Shown: positions 8,689 through 15,695 of the stretch, in pieces
Layout: each line of letters begins with the position of its first letter
How positions within the stretch are numbered: position 1 is the stretch's first letter
Assembly (NCBI GenBank): GCA_035505375.1
Contig: DATJQV010000069.1
Coordinates: 1-64,000, forward strand
Source of the DNA: a bacterium
GTDB lineage: Bacteria > Hydrothermota > Tepidihabitantia > Tepidihabitantales > Tepidihabitantaceae
Direction: 5' to 3'
Length of the DNA stretch: 64,000 nt
Position numbers and translations under genes: made by a program
Notes under the pieces: generated by a model
The model's database searches: none
What the model saw: only the letters and a program-made list of their open reading frames with translations
What the model was told of the DNA's origin: nothing

Positions 8689-8940
8689 CTACCCGCGGGG
8701 CGCCTTGTAGGTTTCCACGTCGCGCAGACTCTCTATCTGCTGGCCGGCGCGCATGAACAGACCCTCAATGTTCTTGCGGTCAGGTGCTTCCCAGCAGCAA
8801 ATCGGCTGGTGGGTCATCCGGTCGACGTAGGCCCAGTCCAGTGTTATGCCGGTACCGGCCGCCGCCGCGATGACGGACGCGCAGGCGGTCTTCACCGCCT
8901 CGGCGGTCATGGGTTTCAGGACTATGATATACTTGGCCAC
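8689..8940 (-). CDS. Small DUF4242-like protein
   Basis: 83 residues, starting GTG at 8940 with AGGAGGAGCT just before it. The layout MAKYIIVLKPM ... DWAYV ... ICCWEAPDRKNIEGLF resembles DUF4242 / SCO4226-type ferredoxin-fold proteins, in which a Y-x-V-x(n)-C-x-Y/W-x-A-P pattern is usual. The match is by pattern only, and cysteines C20 and the CC pair are notable for possible metal binding. It stands alone between a gap and the EamA gene. Role unknown. Confidence 0.5.
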   Translation of the reverse strand: MAKYIIVLKPMTAEAVKTACASVIAAAAGTGITLDWAYVDRMTHQPICCWEAPDRKNIEGLFMRAGQQIESLRDVETYKAPRG

Positions 8941-9093
8941 AGCTCCTCCTGTTGTCTTCCGACGGTTAGACTCCCAGGGTGTGTGCCGACATCTGCCTTG
9001 AGTCTCTTGGGTACACGACGGCTGACCGGTCGGCAGTCACCGATACGATGATAGACCTTGCCCCGACCTTGTCAAGCTACATGCAGCGCGGGC

Positions 9094-9495
9094 CTACAGA
9101 CTCAGGAAGAGGACCGCGAGGCCGGCGCAAGCCAAACCAAGGACGTGCGTCTTCGTGAGCGGTTCCTTCAAGAAGATGAACCCGAGAACCGCCGGCAGCA
9201 ATATGTACATGCCGGACAAGGGCACGACCACTGACGCTGGCCCACGCCGAAGCGCGATGAAGAAGAACACCAGGGCGAGGCCATAGGCGAGACCGGCCCC
9301 GAGCGCCATCGGGTGCGGGCGGAGCCACTTCCCGCTGCCGTCGGTGAGCGCGAAAACGGCGACCGGAATCACGGTGGCGATGGTACTCCAGAACGCCAGA
9401 CTCTGCGGCGAGACGCTGCTTGAGATGATCTTGGCAAGGAAGCCCCAGGTTCCCCACAGCACTAGCGCGAACACGGACAGAAGTCGGTAGTCCAT
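9094..9495 (-). CDS. EamA-family half-transporter, copy 1
   Basis: 133 residues and about four to five membrane segments, one EamA domain rather than the usual two, so it should act as a dimer (like EmrE-size or paired half EamA proteins). Typical features: LWGTWGFLAK at the N-terminus and the C-terminal PLSGMYILLPAVLGFIFLKEPL motif. A close paralogue lies at 24659-25060; the C-terminal ~50 residues are nearly identical, and the bases before the ATG are also shared (GTAGTCCATGGCGTGATGCT), showing a segmental duplication. Substrate unknown. Confidence 0.75.
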   Translation of the reverse strand: MDYRLLSVFALVLWGTWGFLAKIISSSVSPQSLAFWSTIATVIPVAVFALTDGSGKWLRPHPMALGAGLAYGLALVFFFIALRRGPASVVVPLSGMYILLPAVLGFIFLKEPLTKTHVLGLACAGLAVLFLSL

Positions 9496-9602
9496 GGCGT
9501 GATGCTAGTGTGACCGCTTGCGGAAGTCAACCACCGGGGACATCGGAGGCCTGCTGAGGCAGCCCCCGGTAAAGTCGAATCCGGCTGTCCTTGCCGCCGT
9601 CA

Positions 9603-10184
9603 TCAGCGGCACGACTGCCCTTCATGCTCCATCCACGACCGCGCCGTCCAGCGCCTGGACGCACGGCCGAGCAGTCGCTCGACGATGTGCAACGCCCCAT
9701 CAATCCCCGCGGTGACGCCGGCGGTTGTGATAATGTGGCCGCAGTCGACGAAGCGCTCGCCCCGCACTACCCGACACGACGGGGCAGCGGATTTGAGTCG
9801 CTTGACACCCCAGTGATGCGTGGTGGCTCTGACGCCGTCCAGCAGCCCGGCACGTGCGAGTACGAACGCGCCCATGCAGACCGACATCACGATGTCCGCG
9901 CGCGCGGCCGCTCGCCGAATCCAGTCCAGTCCCGCGCGGCCGACATTCTCCGTCGCGCCGCCGGGAACGACGACGATGTCCGCCCGTGGGGCTGTCGTGA
10001 TGTCGAAGTCAGGCAGAACTCGCAAGCCGCCCATGGTGTGAACTGGCTTCACGTGCTCGGCAACCGTGATGACCCGGAACGCCTTGCCCTCGGCGGCGAC
10101 AATGAAGACCTCCGCCGGGCCGGTGAAGTCGAGCAGCTCCACTCCGTCGAAGAGCAGAATCGCAACCGTGCGTCGTTTCCTCAC
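9603..10184 (-). CDS. DJ-1/PfpI family protein
   Basis: 193 residues, one DJ-1/PfpI domain similar to isonitrile hydratase and the N-terminal domain of GlxA-type regulators. Seen: VAILLFDGVELLDFTGPAEVF (acidic residue of the active site), DIVVVPGG, and the nucleophile elbow MSVCMGAFVLARAGLLDG followed by ATTHHW. Starts at GTG 10184 with AAGGGG upstream. No DNA-binding domain is attached, so it is probably an enzyme (hydratase, glyoxalase or amidase type). Transcribed alone. Confidence 0.75.
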   Translation of the reverse strand: MRKRRTVAILLFDGVELLDFTGPAEVFIVAAEGKAFRVITVAEHVKPVHTMGGLRVLPDFDITTAPRADIVVVPGGATENVGRAGLDWIRRAAARADIVMSVCMGAFVLARAGLLDGVRATTHHWGVKRLKSAAPSCRVVRGERFVDCGHIITTAGVTAGIDGALHIVERLLGRASRRWTARSWMEHEGQSCR

Positions 10185-10348
10185 GCGCTATCCCCTTCGA
10201 TAGCATGTGCCGCCTTAGGGACAGGGCCGCACGCTGACAACCGTGAGCCGTCGGCCCTTGTCCGTCCAACCAAGCTCATCGCCCTCTCTCGCCGCGCTTT
10301 GCTGCCATTGTCAAAGAAGGTGACCATCGCCGATGCCCGGCTGCGAAC

Positions 10349-10804
10349 CTAACGTCTGTGGATCCCGAACAGGGCCTCGAAGGGACGGCGGTATATCTGC
10401 CTTCCGAGCCGGGCTCCCGCTTCCCATCCGTCTTCCTTGCCGTCGTGCAGTTCATCCCATACCTCAGACCGGAGGCGATAGACCAGTCCGGCCGGCTCGA
10501 CGCGGCGCGCGCGTACCGGTGAGCTCCGGCCGCCGCCGCGCCGGAATTCCACCCGACAGCCGGAAGCCCGGACGTAGCTTATGTTCCCCTTGCCCAGCGT
10601 GCAGCCCGACCCAACCTGCACGCCGTCGATGAAACAACTATAGGGCGTCCGTGCCGGACAGAAGACGTGGGCGGTAAGCTCGAACGGGGAAGCGCCCAGT
10701 TCCCGGCGGGCGCGCAACCCGGCCTTGAGCCCGAGCGCAAGCCACGGCCCCAGATGGCCGTGGAACCGGGCCGCGGCGGCGAGGCTGGGGTGCTTCGATT
10801 CCAT
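10349..10804 (-). CDS. FmdE-like protein
   Basis: 151 residues from ATG 10804 (an earlier ATG at 10885 would add a low-complexity stretch). The segment ARFHGHLGPWLALGLKAG and the later CFIDGVQVGSGCTLGKGNI are the hallmark of the FmdE domain (formylmethanofuran dehydrogenase subunit E-like), where His and Cys bind a metal. Stand-alone bacterial FmdE proteins often sit by metal or cofactor genes; here a TonB receptor is transcribed away on the other strand from the same 190-base region, so the two may share regulation by a metal or corrin. Function inferred. Confidence 0.7.
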   Translation of the reverse strand: MESKHPSLAAAARFHGHLGPWLALGLKAGLRARRELGASPFELTAHVFCPARTPYSCFIDGVQVGSGCTLGKGNISYVRASGCRVEFRRGGGRSSPVRARRVEPAGLVYRLRSEVWDELHDGKEDGWEAGARLGRQIYRRPFEALFGIHRR

Positions 10805-10853
10805 GTGAGCGTCAGATGGTATTCGGAATGGCCGTCGGTTCAAGCGTGAAAAT

Positions 10854-10920
10854 GCGGGGCAGGCACCGCCCCGCTTGACCGGCAACTCTTCCGGTGTTAC
10901 GATTCCTGAATCCGTAACAC
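10854..10920. promoter_or_regulatory. Three consecutive hairpins ahead of the TonB receptor
   Basis: Between the divergent FmdE and TonB-receptor genes are: GCGGGGC/GCCCCGC (10854-10874), ACCGG/CCGGT (10878-10895) and a 27-base near-perfect palindrome GTGTTACG...CGTAACAC (10894-10920) with inner ATTC/GAAT. It may be an operator or a leader RNA. I do not recognise a cobalamin-riboswitch core (no clear B12 box), so no riboswitch class is claimed. Confidence 0.5.
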
Positions 10921-10990
10921 TGGGAGACCCGCTACCGGCGTGATGTCTACCTACTGGTCCGCGAATCGCTAACCTGGAAAGGAACTGCCG

Positions 10991-12808
10991 ATGACCCTGC
11001 TTCTCGTTCTATCCCTGCTTACCGTTCCCGGCGGCGCGTCCGGGGACTCTTCCGTCCTGACCATTGACGAGGTTGTGGTGACCGCGGACCGCGTACGCAT
11101 GCCGGTGCGCGACGTGGCTGCTTCGATCAGTGTCGCCACTGCCCTTGATCTTGAGCGGACGACCGCCCGCACCGCGACGATGGCGCTAGACGGCATGCCC
11201 GGCGTCTTCGTCGAGCACACCGGTCAGTTCGGTCGCACCGATATCGATATCCGCGGCGTCGGAGACAACGGCACCCGGGTCCTCGTGCTGGTTGACGGCC
11301 GTCCCGAGAAGATGCCCATCTACGGCTGCACCATCACCAACACGCTGCCCTTGAACAACGTCGAGCGCATCGAGGTGGTCCGCGGGCCGCTTTCGGTGCT
11401 CTACGGCTCGGATGCGATGGCCGGCGTGGTGAACATCGTGACACGTCGGGCCGAGAAGCCGCTGGAACTCGGGGCGCAGTTCGACTATGGCTCGTTCAAC
11501 ACCCGTCACGCAATGGCCAGCGCCGGCATGAAGCAGGGCGGGTTTGACGCACTGCTGTCCGTGGACAAGGCGATGTCCGACGGCAATCTGCCCAACTCGC
11601 AGTACAACGGGAATGACGTTTCCCTGCGGTCCGGTTACGACTTTTCCTCCGCGTTCCGGCTCGACTTTACGGGCAAGTACTACACCGGCGTGAAGCACGA
11701 ACCCAAACTCGCGACCGCGCCGGACACCGCTGTCGCGACCGGCTGGAACAAGTACGACCGCGCCGGCCTGGACCTCACTGGCACGCTGGGCTCGGAGACG
11801 TTCGGCGGATTCGCCAAAGTCTACCGGACTTTCGGCATGAACCTCTTTGACCCGACGGATGGCTGGCACTCCACCGATTACACCGATGGCGTGATTATTC
11901 ACGGCCAGCGGCGGTTCGCGTTCGGCAATCTGGTCCAAGCCGGGCTCGAGGGCAGCCTGCTTTCCGGCACCTGGATTCAGTCCGACACCGCCAAGCCCAC
12001 CTGGGATCGTCAGCAGGCGGGCGTGTTCGCCCAGGACGAGCAGACCCTCGGTCCGGTCACGGCCAACGCCGGACTGCGCTACGAATACGACGACATCAGC
12101 GGTCCGATCCTCTGCCCCAAGTTCGGCGTCGTGGGTCACGCATCGGACAACACAACCGTGCGGGCCAATGTCGGCCGCGGGTTCCGCTACGCGCCCCTCA
12201 ATTACACCTCGGTCTTCCCACCCAAGAACGAGAGCCTGAAGCCCGAAGTATCGTGGAACTACGAGTTAGGCGTGAACCAACGCGTGGCCGAAGGATTGAG
12301 CGCCGACCTGGCGGGGTTCATCCTGCGGGGGTCGAATCTGATTGATGTGGCGTACGTTCCAGGCCGCGTGCCGCCGGTGGAGTTCCAGAACAAAGGCAGC
12401 TTCGCATTCAGGGGAATCGAGGCCGGCCTGCAACTGCGCACCGGGCCGTGGCGCGGCAATATCTCCTACACGTTCACGGACTTCGGGGTGAACACCCTCG
12501 ACCGCCCCGGCTCCAAACTGGACGTCTCCGCCGGCGCGACCATCAAGCGGCTCGACCTCGACCTGACATTCCAGCATGTCGCCCGCTACTTTGCGGCCGA
12601 TAGCTCGCAGTCACCCATCCCCGCGTACTACACCTTCAACCTGCGGGCCGAATACGGACTGCTGTCCTGGCTCGGGGTGTTTGCCTCGGTCGAGAACCTG
12701 CTCAACCGGTCCTACGACGAGTACGTAAACGTGCCCGGGTCGCAGGCGGGTCTGTACCGAATGCCCGGGCGTTCCCTCAGCGTGGGATTGAAACTGAAGA
12801 AATCCTAG
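10991..12808 (+). CDS. TonB-dependent outer-membrane receptor (BtuB-like)
   Basis: 605 residues. Signal peptide ends near GGASG; the TonB box IDEVVVTA follows at about 25-32. The plug domain shows RIEVVRGPLSVLYGSDAMAGVVNIVT, and the C-terminus ends in a barrel strand (SLSVGLKLKKS) without a final aromatic. It is on the short side for the family, like BtuB (about 600). It imports a corrinoid, siderophore or other metal chelate using the proton-motive force; the BtuB-like plug favours corrinoid but this is weak. GGAAAGGAACTGCCG precedes the ATG. Likely controlled by the palindrome 70 bases upstream. Confidence 0.85.
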   Translation: MTLLLVLSLLTVPGGASGDSSVLTIDEVVVTADRVRMPVRDVAASISVATALDLERTTARTATMALDGMPGVFVEHTGQFGRTDIDIRGVGDNGTRVLVLVDGRPEKMPIYGCTITNTLPLNNVERIEVVRGPLSVLYGSDAMAGVVNIVTRRAEKPLELGAQFDYGSFNTRHAMASAGMKQGGFDALLSVDKAMSDGNLPNSQYNGNDVSLRSGYDFSSAFRLDFTGKYYTGVKHEPKLATAPDTAVATGWNKYDRAGLDLTGTLGSETFGGFAKVYRTFGMNLFDPTDGWHSTDYTDGVIIHGQRRFAFGNLVQAGLEGSLLSGTWIQSDTAKPTWDRQQAGVFAQDEQTLGPVTANAGLRYEYDDISGPILCPKFGVVGHASDNTTVRANVGRGFRYAPLNYTSVFPPKNESLKPEVSWNYELGVNQRVAEGLSADLAGFILRGSNLIDVAYVPGRVPPVEFQNKGSFAFRGIEAGLQLRTGPWRGNISYTFTDFGVNTLDRPGSKLDVSAGATIKRLDLDLTFQHVARYFAADSSQSPIPAYYTFNLRAEYGLLSWLGVFASVENLLNRSYDEYVNVPGSQAGLYRMPGRSLSVGLKLKKS

Positions 12809-12845
12809 CCGCAGACGACAGTCGGCCGGCAGGCAAGAGAGGCCG

Positions 12846-12945
12846 GGCCGTCAGCCGTTAGCGGCGCATTCAACGATGCGAGTCCTATCTTGTCCGTGCG
12901 GTAGGCTGCAAGCCGCAAGCTGTCGGCTGTGAGCCGTCAGCCCTC
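12846..12945. repeat. 7-bp period arrays (GCCGTCA / GCYGCAA family)
   Basis: Two short arrays, near 12848-12865 and 12906-12945, with heptamers such as GCCGCAA, GCTGTCG, GCTGTGA, GCCGTCA. They fill the gap between the TonB-receptor and HEPN genes. Confidence 0.75.
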
Positions 12946-13024
12946 CCCGCCGCACCTTGACATCGCTCAGAGACAGGTGGATGTCACTGATTCTTCGGGG
13001 AGAAGGTCCTCGCAGTCGGCGGAG

Positions 13025-13432
13025 TTACTTCGCTACGGGAGTCTTGAGGAATTCGACCACCCGCTGCACGAACTGCTCGGCTTCGACGAGCAACTCCATG
13101 GCCTCTTCCCGTGTCGCGGTCTTGACTGTCTCGTAGTCGGATTCGTGACGCTCGTCGAAAGCCCGATGCAGGGAGCGAGACATCTCGGTCGGGAACGCGC
13201 CACCATGCACGAACTCCTTATCGAAAAGGCTGATGACCCCGGCGTGTTTTGATGACGCCCTGCCGACGTTCTGCAACAATGCCAGCACTGCATAGAACAT
13301 CGCGTAATACGCCCGATTCACAACACTCCGGGGAGTCCGCCCGGCGTCAAGCAGGACGTGCGCATCGGCGAGGGTCTCCCTGGCCTGCTGCAGGCGCAGG
13401 CTGACCAGCTCGGAAACGTGCTCCGGCCTCAA
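13025..13432 (-). CDS. HEPN-domain protein (toxin partner of MNT)
   Basis: 135 residues from TTG 13432, whose TTGA overlaps the stop of the upstream nucleotidyltransferase gene; a longer reading from 13558 would run inside that gene and is rejected. The helix VVNRAYYAMFYAVLALLQNVG is the typical HEPN core, followed by a helix-rich C-terminus. HEPN/MNT pairs are toxin-antitoxin modules in which MNT modifies (AMPylates) or masks the HEPN RNase. The classic R-x4-6-H active-site motif is not obvious here, so this may be the HEPN subtype found with MNT in substrate-binding roles. Confidence 0.75.
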   Translation of the reverse strand: MRPEHVSELVSLRLQQARETLADAHVLLDAGRTPRSVVNRAYYAMFYAVLALLQNVGRASSKHAGVISLFDKEFVHGGAFPTEMSRSLHRAFDERHESDYETVKTATREEAMELLVEAEQFVQRVVEFLKTPVAK

Positions 13433-13749
13433 ACCTCGACACCTTCGGCCTCGACAGCCAATGCGAGCGTCGAGGCGCTGGAAGGGCCTTCCTCCCATTC
13501 TGTGCGCGAAACCACGAGCGGGAAAATGACAAGCCCGTTCTCGTAGCCCAGCTCCCAAGCGCAGAACCGGACATACTCCTCGGACTCGCGCGAAACTGGA
13601 CCTTCGAGGACGACCAGCACGTCAAAGTCCGAATCCGGTTCGTTGTCGCCGCGTGCGCGCGACCCAAAAAGGACGAGCCGAACCAGCACGAGCCTTTCCG
13701 CTATCCTGGCTTTCAACTTCCGGAGCAACAGCCGTTCTCTGTCGGTCAT
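13429..13749 (-). CDS. MNT-type nucleotidyltransferase
   Basis: 106 residues. The minimal nucleotidyltransferase motif LFGSRARGDNEPDSDFDVLVVL holds GSxARG and the two catalytic aspartates. First gene of a two-gene operon with the HEPN protein; the antitoxin-first order and 4-base overlap are usual for this module. Confidence 0.8.
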   Translation of the reverse strand: MTDRERLLLRKLKARIAERLVLVRLVLFGSRARGDNEPDSDFDVLVVLEGPVSRESEEYVRFCAWELGYENGLVIFPLVVSRTEWEEGPSSASTLALAVEAEGVEV

Positions 13750-13932
13750 CGCTCAACTATATGCCGAGCAATGGAATAAGTCAAACCAGCCCAGCCGGTC
13801 GAGGTCATTATGTGCAGCCGCAAGCCTACCGCCACGAGCACTATCATGTCGGACGATGTACGAATCCTTCGATTCAACGATACACGAAATCTCGCCGCGC
13901 CTTGACATCGTCCCGTAATAGGCGGCTATCCA

Positions 13933-14934
13933 TCATACTCCGCCGGTTCCGGTCGAAGGCCCGGTGAACTCCTTGATGAAGCCCACCCATGCCAGGCTGC
14001 GCCTGAAACCGAGTCGGTGGTTCAGGGCAAGGATCGACTGGTTCGAAGAATCGTTCAGGGTCCTGATGAACGGATGGCCGTGTGCCCTCGCGTACCCGAT
14101 GCCCCGGAGCTTTAGCGCAAGCGCCAGTCCCCGCCGGCGATGCGTCCTTGTTACGCCCGTGTCCCCGGTCATGAGTGCCCGGCTGCCCGGCACCTGGCGC
14201 AGGAAATGAACCCCCACATAGTCGCCACCATCAACGGCAACAAAGAAGGCATCCGGCAGCAGATTCTCGTCCCCGCGCATCCGCTTGAGGAATGCTTCGT
14301 AGCTGAGTCTCGTGTACGGCTCCGGGCTGGGCATGTCGGCCTGGACATCCGAGATCAGTTCGTGCAGCTTACGGTCCCGGTCGGGTTCTGTTTCCAGCTC
14401 GCGCATGGTCCGGATTCCGATGCCCTGAATCTGGATGCGCTCTTCGACACCGGTAAACGGCGCCGAGTCGAACCTCGACACGTCCAGTTCCGACTCCCAG
14501 CAGCGGGACTCATCCCGGAAACCCCGAGCTTCCAGGAACCGGATACGGCCGGCCATGTCCTCACCGGCAATCGCTCGCAGCGAGAGCGGGTCGTACTGCG
14601 CGACCTCACGCGCCACGCACTCGTAGAGCGCGGAACCGATGCCCCGGCGCTGGAAATCGGGCAGCACGCTCAGCGTGAGCGAGTACCGCCGCGGATGATA
14701 CGATGTTGCCGGTTGGTCGAAGCAGCCGAAGCCGACCACGCGGCCGCCGACTTCTCCGACCCAGCGCTCCCGTCGGCACCGTTTCTCGCGATCCCGGTCA
14801 TCGATCTGCAGCTCGCCCGGCGTCGTCGGATAGTCCGGGTAATTGGCATTCCATATCTCGGCCAGGGCCGCGTAGTCAGCCGGAGCAAACTGCCTGATGA
14901 CCAGGCTCATCGGTTGCGGGGTGGTGTCACTCAT
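13933..14934 (-). CDS. Tandem GNAT acetyltransferase
   Basis: 333 residues from ATG 14934 (ATG 14910 also possible). Two GNAT domains: the first with LSVLPDFQRRGIGSALYECV (about 88-107), the acetyl-CoA P-loop motif Q-x-x-G-x-G; the second with GVTRTHRRRGLALALKLRGI (about 265-285). The two-domain layout resembles mycothiol synthase and related N-acyltransferases. Ends FIKEFTGPSTGTGGV. No partner gene indicates the substrate. The region upstream of the start holds a 7-bp array. Confidence 0.75.
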   Translation of the reverse strand: MSDTTPQPMSLVIRQFAPADYAALAEIWNANYPDYPTTPGELQIDDRDREKRCRRERWVGEVGGRVVGFGCFDQPATSYHPRRYSLTLSVLPDFQRRGIGSALYECVAREVAQYDPLSLRAIAGEDMAGRIRFLEARGFRDESRCWESELDVSRFDSAPFTGVEERIQIQGIGIRTMRELETEPDRDRKLHELISDVQADMPSPEPYTRLSYEAFLKRMRGDENLLPDAFFVAVDGGDYVGVHFLRQVPGSRALMTGDTGVTRTHRRRGLALALKLRGIGYARAHGHPFIRTLNDSSNQSILALNHRLGFRRSLAWVGFIKEFTGPSTGTGGV

Positions 14935-15002
14935 TCCCTCAGAGTCGCGTCCGCGTCGGATCTCATCCTCATCCGAGCCGCTCTTCGCCCCTCGTTCCGC
15001 AC

Positions 15003-15033
15003 CCATCACTCATCGCTTATCGTTCATCACTCT
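15003..15033. repeat. 7-bp period array (CATCACT family)
   Basis: Heptamers CATCACT, CATCGCT, TATCGTT, CATCACT in register, just upstream of the GNAT gene and downstream of the membrane-protein gene. Confidence 0.65.
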
Positions 15034-15074
15034 CCGCCTGAACCCGACCATCTTGTCATGCCGCGCCGGGTGTG

Positions 15075-15632
15075 TCATCTCTTCGCTCGTTCGGTCTCCT
15101 TTGCACGGGCGTAGAATGAACTCGCCAAGGTGAGAAGACAGGTGCCACCCGCAATCGCCCATGGCAGGTAGCCGTTATGGTACTGAGCAGCAGAGAGGCA
15201 CCCTATAGCCGCATAGTAGCCGGCAACATAGGGTATGAGAATCGCGGGCCTGGCAGGGCTGCGGTACTCAACCTTCAGCACATGGTCTATTGTCGCGGCC
15301 CCCAAGGCCCACGTGGCATAACCGATTCCTGCCCAAGTGCTGAAATCGCTCTTCTTGTGAGAGAGGTCCACAATGCTCGAAGCCAGAATCGGAATTCCCA
15401 CTAACTCTGTTCCCGCGCCCAGATACGGTGCTGCAGCAGGCGCGTGAACGCGCGTGATAAAGTATCCAGTGCCGACCAGGTTGGTCGACGTCGCCAGCCA
15501 GAAATCAGGGTCGCTAACGAAAGTGCTGGTTGGCAGCACGGCGGCCGGACTCCCCCAGGCCTCGACTGCCGTGACGACAGCCGCCACGACAATCAACATC
15601 ATCGGCGCAGGTCTGCTCGTCTTTCGGTTCAT
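15075..15632 (-). CDS. Unknown small integral membrane protein
   Basis: 185 residues with a signal-like N-terminal segment (MLIVVAAVVTAVEAWG) and about three further hydrophobic segments (about 60-80, 100-118, 128-170), ending in a basic tail RAKETERAKR. No family recognised. Its start lies 63 bases downstream of the STAND ATPase stop on the same strand, so the two could be one operon, and a membrane partner for the ATPase is conceivable but unproved. Confidence 0.5.
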   Translation of the reverse strand: MNRKTSRPAPMMLIVVAAVVTAVEAWGSPAAVLPTSTFVSDPDFWLATSTNLVGTGYFITRVHAPAAAPYLGAGTELVGIPILASSIVDLSHKKSDFSTWAGIGYATWALGAATIDHVLKVEYRSPARPAILIPYVAGYYAAIGCLSAAQYHNGYLPWAIAGGTCLLTLASSFYARAKETERAKR

Positions 15633-15695
15633 CGCCGCCTCGCTCCTCCGGCAGTCCGGGCTTCCTTTCGTATCGGTCTCCGCCCTCCGCCCAGT

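Noticed and set aside
10854-10990. Cobalamin riboswitch before the BtuB-like receptor
   Set aside because: Hairpins are present but no B12 box or conserved core could be found by eye.
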